DNA from: Planctomycetota bacterium | Lineage (GTDB): Bacteria > Planctomycetota > Uabimicrobiia > Uabimicrobiales > Uabimicrobiaceae | Direction of reading: 5' to 3' | Length of the DNA: 64,000 bases | Assembly (NCBI GenBank): GCA_029260735.1 | Contig: JAJDCR010000132.1 | Coordinates: 17,238 to 81,237, forward strand | Shown here: piece after piece, positions 42,983 to 50,388 of the stretch | How positions within the stretch are numbered: position 1 is the first letter of the stretch | Layout of the letters: each line of letters begins with the position of its first letter | Notes under the pieces: model-generated | Told to the model about the DNA's origin: nothing | The model's database searches: none | The model's input: the letters and a program-made list of their open reading frames with translations, nothing else | Made by a program: the position numbers and the translations under genes

Positions 42983-43991
42983 TTATTTTATTTGGTTCTA
43001 TCCAGCGACCATTCCAGCCTCCATCACTATGAAATTCTTTTACCATATCTTCGTTCCACCACTCCATTAGCTTAGGATAGAGCTGTTTCACTTCGATGAG
43101 GAATTCCTTTGAGACATATCTTATTCCTTCGATGTTTCTACATTCTGAAATTTGCTTTGATGTTAAGTTTTTAACGAATCCCAGGTCGGCTCCTCGCAGG
43201 TTGGCGTCTTGCAGGTTAGCGTCTTGCAGGTAGGCTCCTCTCAGGTCGGCTTCTTCCAGATCGGCTCCTCTCAGGTCGGCTCCTCTCAGGTCGGGTCCCA
43301 GGACGGCTTTTCTTAGGTAGGCTCCTCTCAGGTCGGCTCCTTGCAAGTTGGCTCCCCCGGCGAATCGCAATTGGGCTCCTCTCAGGTCGGCTCCTTGCAA
43401 GTTGCCTCTCAGGTCGGCTCCTCTCAGGTCGGCTCCTCTCAGGTCAGCTAGGTACAGGTAGGCTCTTCTCAAGTTGGCTCCCATCAGGTTGGCTCCTCTC
43501 AGGTCGGCTTCTCCCAGGTTTACTCCACTGAAATCCCTAGCCCCATACCAGTACAATTCCTTCAACGCCTCAACATCATGCGCCCGATAAAGTCGGTAAT
43601 ACAAAGAGTTCGCACACAACGCTGCGAGCAGGATAAAACACAGCGCGATCAATCTCAGCTTCATGAACCACTTGGCTCTCTTTTGTTTTTCCATGTTATC
43701 ACTTTCCATTGAGTCATGGTCTAACGTAGCTCTCTTTATCTCGTGGCCCCCTGCTCTTCGTTTTGCTTCGGTCTCCTTGTTTTTAGAATCAAAATATTCG
43801 TCCATACCTATTTCCATTGGTTGATGTAACAATATGAGCACAAGCAGTAATGGCATCAAAAAAGTTATACAAACAAAATACCCAAGATTTAACTTTATGC
43901 TAAAAAAAGCAAAGTATAAGCACCAAAGTAAAACTAAGCACAATATCTTCGCTGGCCAATGCGATCTGCAGTTAGTTCTGGGAATAGCCAT
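42978..43991 (-). CDS. Membrane-anchored pentapeptide-repeat protein
   Basis: 337 residues. Two membrane segments (about 15-50 and 112-130), then about 20 pentapeptide repeats of the A(D/N)LRG type (residues about 165-275) forming a quadrilateral beta-helix. The C-terminal about 65 residues (ISECRNIEGIRYVSKEF, VKQLYPKLMEWW, WNGRWIEP) recur in the pentapeptide proteins at 53336, 55106 and 57528. Some repeats miss residues (LRGNLQGA). Function unknown; pentapeptide helices can mimic DNA. Confidence 0.85.
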   Translation of the reverse strand: MAIPRTNCRSHWPAKILCLVLLWCLYFAFFSIKLNLGYFVCITFLMPLLLVLILLHQPMEIGMDEYFDSKNKETEAKRRAGGHEIKRATLDHDSMESDNMEKQKRAKWFMKLRLIALCFILLAALCANSLYYRLYRAHDVEALKELYWYGARDFSGVNLGEADLRGANLMGANLRRAYLYLADLRGADLRGADLRGNLQGADLRGAQLRFAGGANLQGADLRGAYLRKAVLGPDLRGADLRGADLEEADLRGAYLQDANLQDANLRGADLGFVKNLTSKQISECRNIEGIRYVSKEFLIEVKQLYPKLMEWWNEDMVKEFHSDGGWNGRWIEPNKIK

Positions 43992-44036
43992 CTTTTCCAG
44001 AATGTCGGTTTACTCATTTACTTTGGTCTCCTTTTG
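43934..44036 (-). repeat. Repeated gene-start segment, copy B (with 27-codon ORF)
   Basis: AAAGGAG is followed by an ORF MSKPTFWKRWLFPELTADRI...RRYCA (44017-43934). In another frame the same DNA encodes MAIPRTNCRSHWPAKIL, the start of the 42978 protein. The upstream gene's last codons (KQKETKVNE) are made from the same repeat. Confidence 0.6.
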
Positions 44037-44381
44037 TTTTACTTTAAAAATTATATAAGCGGACATAATTACTAAAGTTACTGCTAAAATGATGAATCCG
44101 AATTCTGCTGGAGAGAGAAGTATGTATACAAAAACTAGATGTAGGAATATTTTCCTTTGTTTCTTCCCTCTTGGTACAACGACCTCCACTCCTAAAGATC
44201 TTCCCTTTACAGGGTAAACTATCTGTTCGTAAATTTTTGGAGCCGGATTTTTACCATTAACGATATTTGCTATTCTTATTAACTTAACTCTTACGTATTC
44301 ATTCCTATTCATTACCTCAATAGCCTCAGCGCCACTCAACAAAGTAACCAAGACAAACAAAATCAATGTAGCTCTTTTCAT
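44010..44381 (-). CDS. Signal-peptide membrane protein (family copy 1)
   Basis: 123 residues. Signal peptide MKRATLILFVLVTLLSGAEA, an exported part (YEQIVYPVKGRSLGVEVVV) and a hydrophobic hairpin near the end. Shares its plan with 44378 and 44873 (EA signal end, LGVxxxV, YILLSPAEF, tail KETKVNE). Unknown function. Confidence 0.6.
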   Translation of the reverse strand: MKRATLILFVLVTLLSGAEAIEVMNRNEYVRVKLIRIANIVNGKNPAPKIYEQIVYPVKGRSLGVEVVVPRGKKQRKIFLHLVFVYILLSPAEFGFIILAVTLVIMSAYIIFKVKQKETKVNE

Positions 44382-44764
44382 TGCTTAGCTCCCTGCTCTT
44401 CTTCGTTTTGCTTTGTTTTTTTGCTTTTGCTTAGAATTGCTAAGGTAATTATGAACAGTGTTAGTATTAGTAAAATTAGCCCAATAAATTCTATTGGGGT
44501 TAACAGGATATAAACATAAATCAGGCATATTGAAATCCAACCTTTAAAACCGTCTTCGTTCCCAAAGGTAATTCCCAAATCTCCAAAGTTTAGTGGTTTT
44601 GTGTACACATGTGTTTCATCTGACCACGCACCAGTGTCTCCCAAGTCTTCAATAGACCCCCAATAACGAAAACTATTAAATTCTCCATAATTCATAATCT
44701 TCACAGCCTCAGCTCCACTCACCAAAGCAACCAAGGCAAACAAAACCAGCATAGCCTTTTTCAT
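44378..44764 (-). CDS. Signal-peptide membrane protein (family copy 2)
   Basis: 128 residues. Signal peptide MKKAMLVLFALVALVSGAEA, an exported part unlike the others (GDTGAWSDETHVYTKPLNF), then YVYILLTPIEFIGLILLIL membrane segments and a charged tail. Start overlaps the next by ATGA. Confidence 0.6.
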   Translation of the reverse strand: MKKAMLVLFALVALVSGAEAVKIMNYGEFNSFRYWGSIEDLGDTGAWSDETHVYTKPLNFGDLGITFGNEDGFKGWISICLIYVYILLTPIEFIGLILLILTLFIITLAILSKSKKTKQNEEEQGAKQ

Positions 44765-44794
44765 AGCAAACCACCCTAACTGAGTCCCAAAGTA

Positions 44795-44898
44795 AAACTA
44801 AGCACAATATCTTCGCTGGCCGATACGATTCGCAGTTAGATCGGTAATAGCCATCTTTGCCAGAATGCTCGTTTACTCATTTACTTTGGTCTCCTTTT
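44795..44898 (-). repeat. Repeated gene-start segment, copy C
   Basis: Same as copy B but with a one-base deletion, so the ORF stops early (MSKRAFWQRWLLPI). Overlaps the end of 44873. Confidence 0.6.
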
Positions 44899-45247
44899 TT
44901 CTATCTCTTAGCATTCTGTAAACAGAGATACTTAGTAAGGTTACTGCTAAAATAATCAATACGAGTTCTGTTAAGGTTAAAAGTATATACGCGAAAACTA
45001 AATGTAAACATATTGCACTTTGTTCCTTCCCTTCTGATACAATAATTACTACTCCTAAAGATTTTTCATGAAAAGGGGAAACTATGTATGTATAAATTTC
45101 TGGAGCCTGATCTATAGGCATAGACGAATAAATTTTAAGATATGCTCTTGCTAAAGATTTTAAGTATTCATTTTCGTTCATTATCCCAATCTCAGCACCG
45201 CTCACCAAAGCAACCAGCACAAGCAAAATTAAAATAGCTCTCTTCAT
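44873..45247 (-). CDS. Signal-peptide membrane protein (family copy 3)
   Basis: 124 residues; signal peptide MKRAILILLVLVALVSGAEI, YTYIVSPFHEKSLGVVIIV, YILLTLTELVLIILAVTLL, tail RKKETKVNE. Closest to copy 1. Confidence 0.6.
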   Translation of the reverse strand: MKRAILILLVLVALVSGAEIGIMNENEYLKSLARAYLKIYSSMPIDQAPEIYTYIVSPFHEKSLGVVIIVSEGKEQSAICLHLVFAYILLTLTELVLIILAVTLLSISVYRMLRDRKKETKVNE

Positions 45248-45263
45248 TTCTTAACTCCCCGAT

Positions 45264-45581
45264 CTATGCGGAACTAGCGATGGCTTCAATGAATAATATG
45301 CTGAGATACATATTAAGAAAAGTAACAAGATGTATAACTAAAATGAAAAAAAGAATCATACTCCACTTAGCTTTATCTCCAATGATTTTATTTACAACGA
45401 CATAAATGGAAATTATCGTGGGTATTACAAATTGGAAAGGTGAAGACATTGGTATCAAAAGAAGAAGAACCCCTAAATAAATAAACATCCCAAACAAAAG
45501 AAATCCCCATAGAGTAAAAACAGCCAATGCATAGTAAAATAAAATAGCAGAAACAGTTTTATTGTCACGAAACATACCCAA
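45264..45581 (-). CDS. Multi-span membrane protein, unknown
   Basis: 105 residues with three to four hydrophobic segments (AILFYYALAVFTLWGFLLFG, GVLLLLIPMS, FVIPTIISIYVVV, MILFFILVIHLVTF). Lies upstream of the signal-peptide family in the same direction. Confidence 0.55.
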   Translation of the reverse strand: MGMFRDNKTVSAILFYYALAVFTLWGFLLFGMFIYLGVLLLLIPMSSPFQFVIPTIISIYVVVNKIIGDKAKWSMILFFILVIHLVTFLNMYLSILFIEAIASSA

Positions 45582-45649
45582 CTCCCTATGATGTCACAAA
45601 ACAAAAAACTAAAGAACCGCTATACTTATTGTACAAAACATTACTCAGT

Positions 45650-45799
45650 TCACGCAGTTTTTTTGTGACTCAAGCTCTCACGTACTTCCTTAATAAACGC
45701 AGCAGCCTTATCCTGACTATACGCAGCCAAAGCTTTCTTTGCTTCCTCGGCAGTACGAAAAACTGTGTCCACAGTGTACAACTTGCCCTCGATGGTCAC
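45650..45799 (-). CDS. 49-residue protein, unknown
   Basis: GTG at 45799 behind AAGGGA. Encodes MTIEGKLYTVDTVFRTAEEA followed by a helical tail (KKALAAYSQDKAAAFIKEV). No ATG is available. Upstream codons are open only eight more residues. Confidence 0.45.
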   Translation of the reverse strand: MTIEGKLYTVDTVFRTAEEAKKALAAYSQDKAAAFIKEVRESLSHKKTA

Positions 45800-45915
45800 G
45801 TATTCCCTTGCGCATAGAGTCCATCGCTATCAAAGATCATCGCAAGTACTTGGTGGTCTTCGACATACTGTGTATCCTGATGTACTGTGTATCCTGATAT
45901 AGTTATCTGCGGGTA

Positions 45916-47490
45916 TCATATTGCACCCTGCTCTCTCCATTGCTCAACTTGCTCTTTCGCTGAGAGAATTTGTCCACCTTTCGCTATGAGGTCATTGCAG
46001 AGCTTCTCCATTGCTTGGAATTTTTTTGCTTCCTTTGTTGGCTCAAGTAATCTAAGGTTGGTCTTGATTTCATCTCGATGGATTTCGTGTTCTAGCTCAA
46101 ACTTTGGCCACCACTGCGCTGGCAATTCTTTTTCTGCAACTCGGCCAAATCCGTCTAGTAGGAAAAGAGAGTTGATCAAATCCGAGTACCCTGGTTGCTT
46201 GTACTTCGCCATCACTGGCAGCTCCAGGCATTTGTTTATTGCTGCATACTGGAATTCTTGCTTAGCATCGTATTGGTTGGTTATCGAAGAAGAGGAGCAT
46301 ATCTCTTTGGCTAATTCTTGCTTGCCTTCGCTTGAGCAGGATTTCATTAACTTCAACATCGTGTCAAACATCTTTTGTCTTAGCTCTGGGGTTTGTTCTT
46401 GTGCTCTTTGCTTCGCTAACTCGATGTTTGTGTGTTCGACGTAACTGGCGAACTCTCCTTTTTGGCAACCACTTTTGTACCAACCAACGATCTTTTTGCC
46501 GGAATAGATCCTCGTTAGTAATTGCCCTGAAGCACAGAACTTTATTGCTTCCTTGTGCCATTCCCAAAGTTCGACTACTTTGCCTGAGTAGTTTTTTATT
46601 GAGGAGCGATCAAAGTTAGATGAAATTGTTTCGTAAAAAGCACACGCTTTCTCAAATTCTTCTTGACTTTCACTCGTATTTGTGATAAATTTTGGAGATT
46701 CCTTTAAGGGAATTTCACTCTTCTTTTTGAGTGATTTTTCTGCTGTAGAATTAGCTGAGTTGGTTTGGCGACATGGCTCAGCTTTCTTTTTCTCCTCTCT
46801 CTTACTTGAACTCTCCTCTTTCCATACAAATAAACGCTGCTCCCCGTTGATCTTTCTCCACTCTTGTAAACAATTCAATCCTCTAGCTTGCAGCTCCGAG
46901 ATAACATCTGGCATCTTCGTTCGAAGTCTCTTTCTTGCCTCGTGAGGTTTTTTTACTGATATGGCGATCATTTTCGCTAGTGGAATCGGGTAGAAATCAA
47001 TCTCCTCTTTTTCTTTCTTGTAATGGAGATTGGCAGAAAATATCTGTACTAAACGGAAAATAACTCCGTTCATCGAAAATATCTTGTCTAAATCCCACAC
47101 CTGGCCTTTCTTCAGCGAGTAGTCAAAGAAACCTTTGTCGAATTCTATGCGAATGGTCTTTGCTGATTTCCGGTAGTTATAGCTAGAGATTATCCCTACC
47201 TTGCCTCTGCCCTTTAGCGTCATTTTACAGCTCGCCCACTTCTTGAGCGTTTTTTCTAGAATTCGATAATTCTTCCCCTGGCATGTCTTTCCCCATACTC
47301 TCAAGATTTTCTTTTTAGGTATCTCAAGACTTGATTCTTTCCTACTCTGAAAAATGGCCAATAACACACACAGGAGCTTAAAGTCTGCCCAAGTGGGATA
47401 TTCATCACATATTAACCTCGATTCTCCTTCTGGGCTGTTTTTCCCTGGAGAAAACATTGCTACTTTCGAGAATGGGATTTGAACATTCAT
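45916..47490 (-). CDS. Replication initiator-like protein (second replicon)
   Basis: 524 residues. The N-terminal about 230 residues form two winged-helix-like units (TWADFKLLCVLLAIFQSRKE, ILEKTLKKWASCKMTLKG, IFSMNGVIFRLVQIFSANLHY, LAKMIAISVKKPHEARKRL), the arrangement of phage/plasmid initiators. A charged linker and a helical C-terminus follow. Directly upstream (47681-47876) lies an array of 22-bp iterons, strong support for a Rep function. Not closely similar to the initiator at 35164. Confidence 0.65.
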   Translation of the reverse strand: MNVQIPFSKVAMFSPGKNSPEGESRLICDEYPTWADFKLLCVLLAIFQSRKESSLEIPKKKILRVWGKTCQGKNYRILEKTLKKWASCKMTLKGRGKVGIISSYNYRKSAKTIRIEFDKGFFDYSLKKGQVWDLDKIFSMNGVIFRLVQIFSANLHYKKEKEEIDFYPIPLAKMIAISVKKPHEARKRLRTKMPDVISELQARGLNCLQEWRKINGEQRLFVWKEESSSKREEKKKAEPCRQTNSANSTAEKSLKKKSEIPLKESPKFITNTSESQEEFEKACAFYETISSNFDRSSIKNYSGKVVELWEWHKEAIKFCASGQLLTRIYSGKKIVGWYKSGCQKGEFASYVEHTNIELAKQRAQEQTPELRQKMFDTMLKLMKSCSSEGKQELAKEICSSSSITNQYDAKQEFQYAAINKCLELPVMAKYKQPGYSDLINSLFLLDGFGRVAEKELPAQWWPKFELEHEIHRDEIKTNLRLLEPTKEAKKFQAMEKLCNDLIAKGGQILSAKEQVEQWREQGAI

Positions 47491-47680
47491 TTTTCTTCCT
47501 TCTTGTCATTTATAAAAAAGAGAAGAGAGCATTCGCTAGGCTTGCTTAAAGCAAAAACCTATTTGTATACTAATTCCTTAGTTATCTCTCTTCTTTCTAT
47601 GAAAAATACTATGAAGAATACTATGAGGACTCTGTCACCACCTAAACTAATAATCTGTAGGGCCGAAAACGGTTCCACTA

Positions 47681-47876
47681 GTAACGCTCGATTGGGTCTG
47701 GTAGTAACGTTCGATTGGGTCTAGTGGTAACGTTCAGTCACGTTACTAGTAATGCCAGTAACGCCTGTTTACGTTACTTGAGATACTTGTTCGCGTTACT
47801 TGAGATACCTGTTTACGCTACTTACATTTACACTTCACGCTACTCAGGTACCCATTAGGATTTCCAATCACGTTAC
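47681..47876. repeat. 22-bp iteron array upstream of second initiator
   Basis: CGTTAC/CGCTAC cores at 47772, 47794, 47816 and 47838 are spaced exactly 22 bases, each in CG(T/C)TACT context, with another at 47871. Inverted GTAACG cores at 47681, 47704, 47727 and 47758 sit in a repeated CGATTGGGTCT context. The mixed orientation suggests an origin plus rep operator. Confidence 0.75.
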
Positions 47877-47893
47877 TTCGGTACCTGGGAAAT

Positions 47894-49030
47894 TTACCAA
47901 AAACATTTTTGATTAAACTCAATTTCTCTTCTCTCGCTTTCCAGCATCCTCATTTCTAAAATTTGCCATGCTGTCGAAGCCACGAGTGGTACTTGCCCAT
48001 TGCCAATGGCCTTAATGCGGTGTACCCTATCGGCCACCCCATCAACCACTCGACCCAGTCTGGGTTCAGTTTTCCACCATGAGAAGGGCTGAACTTCTTG
48101 CTCTTCGTCTCTCCTTTCTCCACGGCATAGTCCAGCCTGTCTCTTGGTTTTCTGTTTTTGCCTGGCCCTTTGTAACCTGAAGCATTCGAGGTGGGAAACT
48201 TCTCCATTCTTATTACTGCTGTTGCAAGCCCATCTCCACTCTTCTTTGTTAATCCCTGCCGGTTGTAATTTCCCTTCACCGTTGGTGTTGGCCAAAGATG
48301 ACCTGAACAGACTTGGTCTCTTAGGTTCTGCGGCTTCTTTCTTCCTGGCCTTATTTCTGTTGCTTCTCTCATTAATGCCTTGTGTGTCTTTGGAGGAAGA
48401 CTGTCCATCGTTGTGGGAGTTGCCCATGTAACTTGTTGACTTAGTCCGACCTGAGCTTTTCGTCCCGCTTCTTTGCCGAAAGATGTGTTTCCTATTTTTT
48501 CTAGCCCCTCTACTCTTACACCAGATTCCTGAGCTGCGGGAGTACGCCAATATCCAAACTCGCTCTCTTCTATGCGGAGCTCCAACTTCGGAAGCGGAAA
48601 GGCAACACCAGTTTGCATCGTACCCCATTTGGGCCAAATCCAAGAGGACTCGGTCAAGTCCTCTTCCTGTGAGAGCTGGGCTATTCTCCACGAAGACATA
48701 TCTCGGTTCAATTTCGCCAACGATCCTTGCCATTTCTTTCCACAACCCCGACCTTTTGCCCTGAATACCATCGCCTTTCCCTGCAACTGAGATGTCTTGG
48801 CAAGGGAAACCTCCACAAATGACATCAACTTTTCCTCGCCAGGGTTTTCCGTCGAAAGTGCGAACATCGTCCCATACTGGGAACCAAGAAAGCACTCCGT
48901 CTCGTTGTCTTTGCAAAAGCACTTCTCGGCAGTATGGCTCAATTTCGACAGCACAGACCGTTCTATGTCCGAGTAGCTGGCCGCCCAAGATACCTCCCCC
49001 GACTCCTGCAAATAGGTGTAACTCATCCAT
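47894..49030 (-). CDS. DNA (cytosine-5) methyltransferase
   Basis: 378 residues, ATG behind GAGGAGAGAT. C5-methyltransferase motifs in order: DELHLFAGVGGG (I, cofactor), GGFPCQDIS with catalytic C77 (IV), VFVENS at 113-117 (VI; Val of ENV replaced), HRRERVWILA (VIII), a long low-complexity target-recognition region, and RIKAIGNGQVP (IX/X). Probably protects phage DNA from host restriction or modifies it. The gene is also open in a second frame for 372 codons. The iterons lie downstream. Confidence 0.88.
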   Translation of the reverse strand: MDELHLFAGVGGGILGGQLLGHRTVCAVEIEPYCREVLLQRQRDGVLSWFPVWDDVRTFDGKPWRGKVDVICGGFPCQDISVAGKGDGIQGKRSGLWKEMARIVGEIEPRYVFVENSPALTGRGLDRVLLDLAQMGYDANWCCLSASEVGAPHRRERVWILAYSRSSGIWCKSRGARKNRKHIFRQRSGTKSSGRTKSTSYMGNSHNDGQSSSKDTQGINERSNRNKARKKEAAEPKRPSLFRSSLANTNGEGKLQPAGINKEEWRWACNSSNKNGEVSHLECFRLQRARQKQKTKRQAGLCRGERRDEEQEVQPFSWWKTEPRLGRVVDGVADRVHRIKAIGNGQVPLVASTAWQILEMRMLESERREIEFNQKCFW

Positions 49031-49074
49031 ATCTCTCCTCTCTTTCTCTTACGCTTTGTCTGTCTGGAGAACAC
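47956..49074 (-). CDS. Overlapping alternate-frame ORF with phage methylase-associated signatures
   Basis: 372 codons in a different frame over almost the whole methyltransferase gene. The product carries patterns that I recall from a separate phage protein family often annotated as methylase-related: SSWRIAQLSQEED, WPKWGTMQTGVAFPLPKLE, repeated W(R/A/P)TP motifs and GGKLNPDWVEWLMGWPIGYT. A plausible start is the ATG at 49026 or the one at 49074. Whether it is translated here cannot be told from one sequence. Confidence 0.45.
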   Translation of the reverse strand: MFSRQTKRKRKRGEIWMSYTYLQESGEVSWAASYSDIERSVLSKLSHTAEKCFCKDNETECFLGSQYGTMFALSTENPGEEKLMSFVEVSLAKTSQLQGKAMVFRAKGRGCGKKWQGSLAKLNRDMSSWRIAQLSQEEDLTESSWIWPKWGTMQTGVAFPLPKLELRIEESEFGYWRTPAAQESGVRVEGLEKIGNTSFGKEAGRKAQVGLSQQVTWATPTTMDSLPPKTHKALMREATEIRPGRKKPQNLRDQVCSGHLWPTPTVKGNYNRQGLTKKSGDGLATAVIRMEKFPTSNASGYKGPGKNRKPRDRLDYAVEKGETKSKKFSPSHGGKLNPDWVEWLMGWPIGYTALRPLAMGKYHSWLRQHGKF

Positions 49075-49360
49075 CGCGTTTTTCTCTGTCCATTTTCCGC
49101 TTCTCTAGCCATAGTCGAGCCTCCTCCAATTTCGTTATCACCAGAGCGTTTTCTCGGCAAGGCATAATGCTTTGGTAATGCTGTTGTAGCTCGATGACAA
49201 AATCCACGAGGTGCGTGTTAAAGCATCCTGAGACAGAGCCTTCCTCATTCGGATGCCCTACTTGTAGTTGCCAAGTAAGCTTTCCGTTTTCGAAAGTGAT
49301 TGCTTCGTGAATTTCTTGCCCTACTTCGTTTAGCTGTGATAATTTTTCTTGTGGAGTCAT
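49049..49360 (-). CDS. Acb2/Tad1-type hairpin protein (possible nucleotide sponge)
   Basis: 103 residues from an ATG at 49360 (a TTG at 49390 would add ten). The C-terminal part CRENALVITKLEEARLWLEK matches the helical-hairpin motif of the Acb2/Tad1-like family. Members of that family sequester cyclic-nucleotide signals of CBASS or Thoeris immunity. Lies at the end of the early operon next to the methyltransferase. The N-terminal half (TFENGKLTWQLQVG) is an addition not seen in the minimal proteins. Confidence 0.5.
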   Translation of the reverse strand: MTPQEKLSQLNEVGQEIHEAITFENGKLTWQLQVGHPNEEGSVSGCFNTHLVDFVIELQQHYQSIMPCRENALVITKLEEARLWLEKRKMDREKRGVLQTDKA

Positions 49361-49440
49361 AATATTTTTTGTCCTTTTATTGTCGTACAAAAACCGTACT
49401 TAAGCTATTGACTATCTTGGGAGAAAAAAAATTTTCTGCG

Positions 49441-49515
49441 CCTAAAAGTGTATAGGGTATCGAACCCCTACTTGCTTACGCAAGCACAACCCTTTGCTGA
49501 TACACTACGCCAAGT
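49441..49515 (-). tRNA. tRNA-like structure lacking a normal anticodon loop
   Basis: Read leftward: AGTGTA pairs with TACACT as an acceptor; AGCA-AAGGGTTG-TGCT is a D-arm; GTTCGA with flanking AGGG and CCCT is a T-arm. The anticodon arm is only CTTGC-GTAA-GCAAG with a four-base loop, so it cannot decode. A degenerate or mimic tRNA. Confidence 0.35.
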
Positions 49516-49533
49516 CTTTTGCTTAGGTCTTGG

Positions 49534-49752
49534 CTACCCGACTGAGGTTATTTCTTTGCCCAGGTACTCAGATAAAGGTATCACTCCTACATGCCCAGTG
49601 TTTCGAGCTTCGTAGCTATACTCAAAATCCTCTGGTGCATTACCTCTATTTAGATAATCGACTAACTCCACTGCATCCGATTCACTTAGGAAAATCCCTA
49701 CTAATCTGCTAGCTTCGTGCTCCACATTCAACGTTACTACAAATACTTCCAT
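49534..49752 (-). CDS. Small soluble phage protein, unknown
   Basis: 72 residues. Starts with a strand (MEVFVVTLNVEHEASRLVGI), then a helix (ESDAVELVDYLN) and an acidic stretch. RBS AAAGGATAAAGC. Member of the leftward early operon. Confidence 0.55.
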   Translation of the reverse strand: MEVFVVTLNVEHEASRLVGIFLSESDAVELVDYLNRGNAPEDFEYSYEARNTGHVGVIPLSEYLGKEITSVG

Positions 49753-49823
49753 AGCTTTATCCTTTGTTAAAAACTGCCCTCTGAGCGAGGGCTGTGTGCA
49801 ACTACTTATTTGAGGAAACCGTA

Positions 49824-50024
49824 CTAAAGGATTCTTTCTAACTCTCTGGCAATAACCGGATCGTTTAAATATTCGATTACTTTACAGATAGCTTCTTCCA
49901 TCTTGGGAGTAGGCTCCTCAATGCGCTCCATCCAGCCCAAGTAACTGTCTAGTTTCTTAAGAGAGATCTCATCAAGCGATTTCCCTGCGTAAAAGCCAAA
50001 GGTGAATTGATATTCTTTGCTCAC
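49824..50024 (-). CDS. DUF3820-like small protein
   Basis: 66 residues. FGFYAGKSLDEIS, then LDSYLGWMERIEEPTP, fits the short F(G)xYxGKxLxDI...YLxW pattern of DUF3820-type phage proteins. RBS TAGGAGG. Function unknown. Confidence 0.6.
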   Translation of the reverse strand: MSKEYQFTFGFYAGKSLDEISLKKLDSYLGWMERIEEPTPKMEEAICKVIEYLNDPVIARELERIL

Positions 50025-50040
50025 GTTTGAACCTCCTAAA

Positions 50041-50388
50041 CTAAGCTTTCAGAAACTTATCTTGTGTAATTAGCGTTTCTCCACCGTCGTAGTTTTCGAT
50101 GTAGAATAACTCTCCCTGCTTCACCCAGAAAACCTCCAAGCTGTCAAAGTTAGATCCAAAATAGAAGTCGTCATATTTCTGCTCAAAATATTCGTCATCT
50201 AGATCTTTTCCTTCAAGTAAAGGTAAAACAATCTCGGGATCATACAGGGCTTGAAGACTGTTTTTACTTTCTTCATTTGCGGTGTACCAACCTGATCCAC
50301 GCTCACCCGAAATCAATACGGCAACTTCACCATTGTTAGGGTTTACGACTTTCTGTATTCCGTCTTCTTGGATTATCCTCGTTTCCAT
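50041..50388 (-). CDS. Acidic phage protein, unknown
   Basis: 115 residues, acidic, aromatic (YFEQKYDDFYFGSNFDSLEVF). The ATG overlaps the stop of the annealing-protein gene by one base. Acidic small phage proteins are sometimes DNA mimics; no direct evidence here. Confidence 0.5.
   Translation of the reverse strand: METRIIQEDGIQKVVNPNNGEVAVLISGERGSGWYTANEESKNSLQALYDPEIVLPLLEGKDLDDEYFEQKYDDFYFGSNFDSLEVFWVKQGELFYIENYDGGETLITQDKFLKA

Noticed and set aside
45887..46945. Plus-strand ORFs opposite the second initiator
   Set aside because: Shadow frames; the minus-strand initiator has the winged-helix pattern and iterons upstream.
48144..49178. Plus-strand ORFs opposite the methyltransferase
   Set aside because: No start signals or family patterns; only the two minus-strand frames show protein-like motifs.
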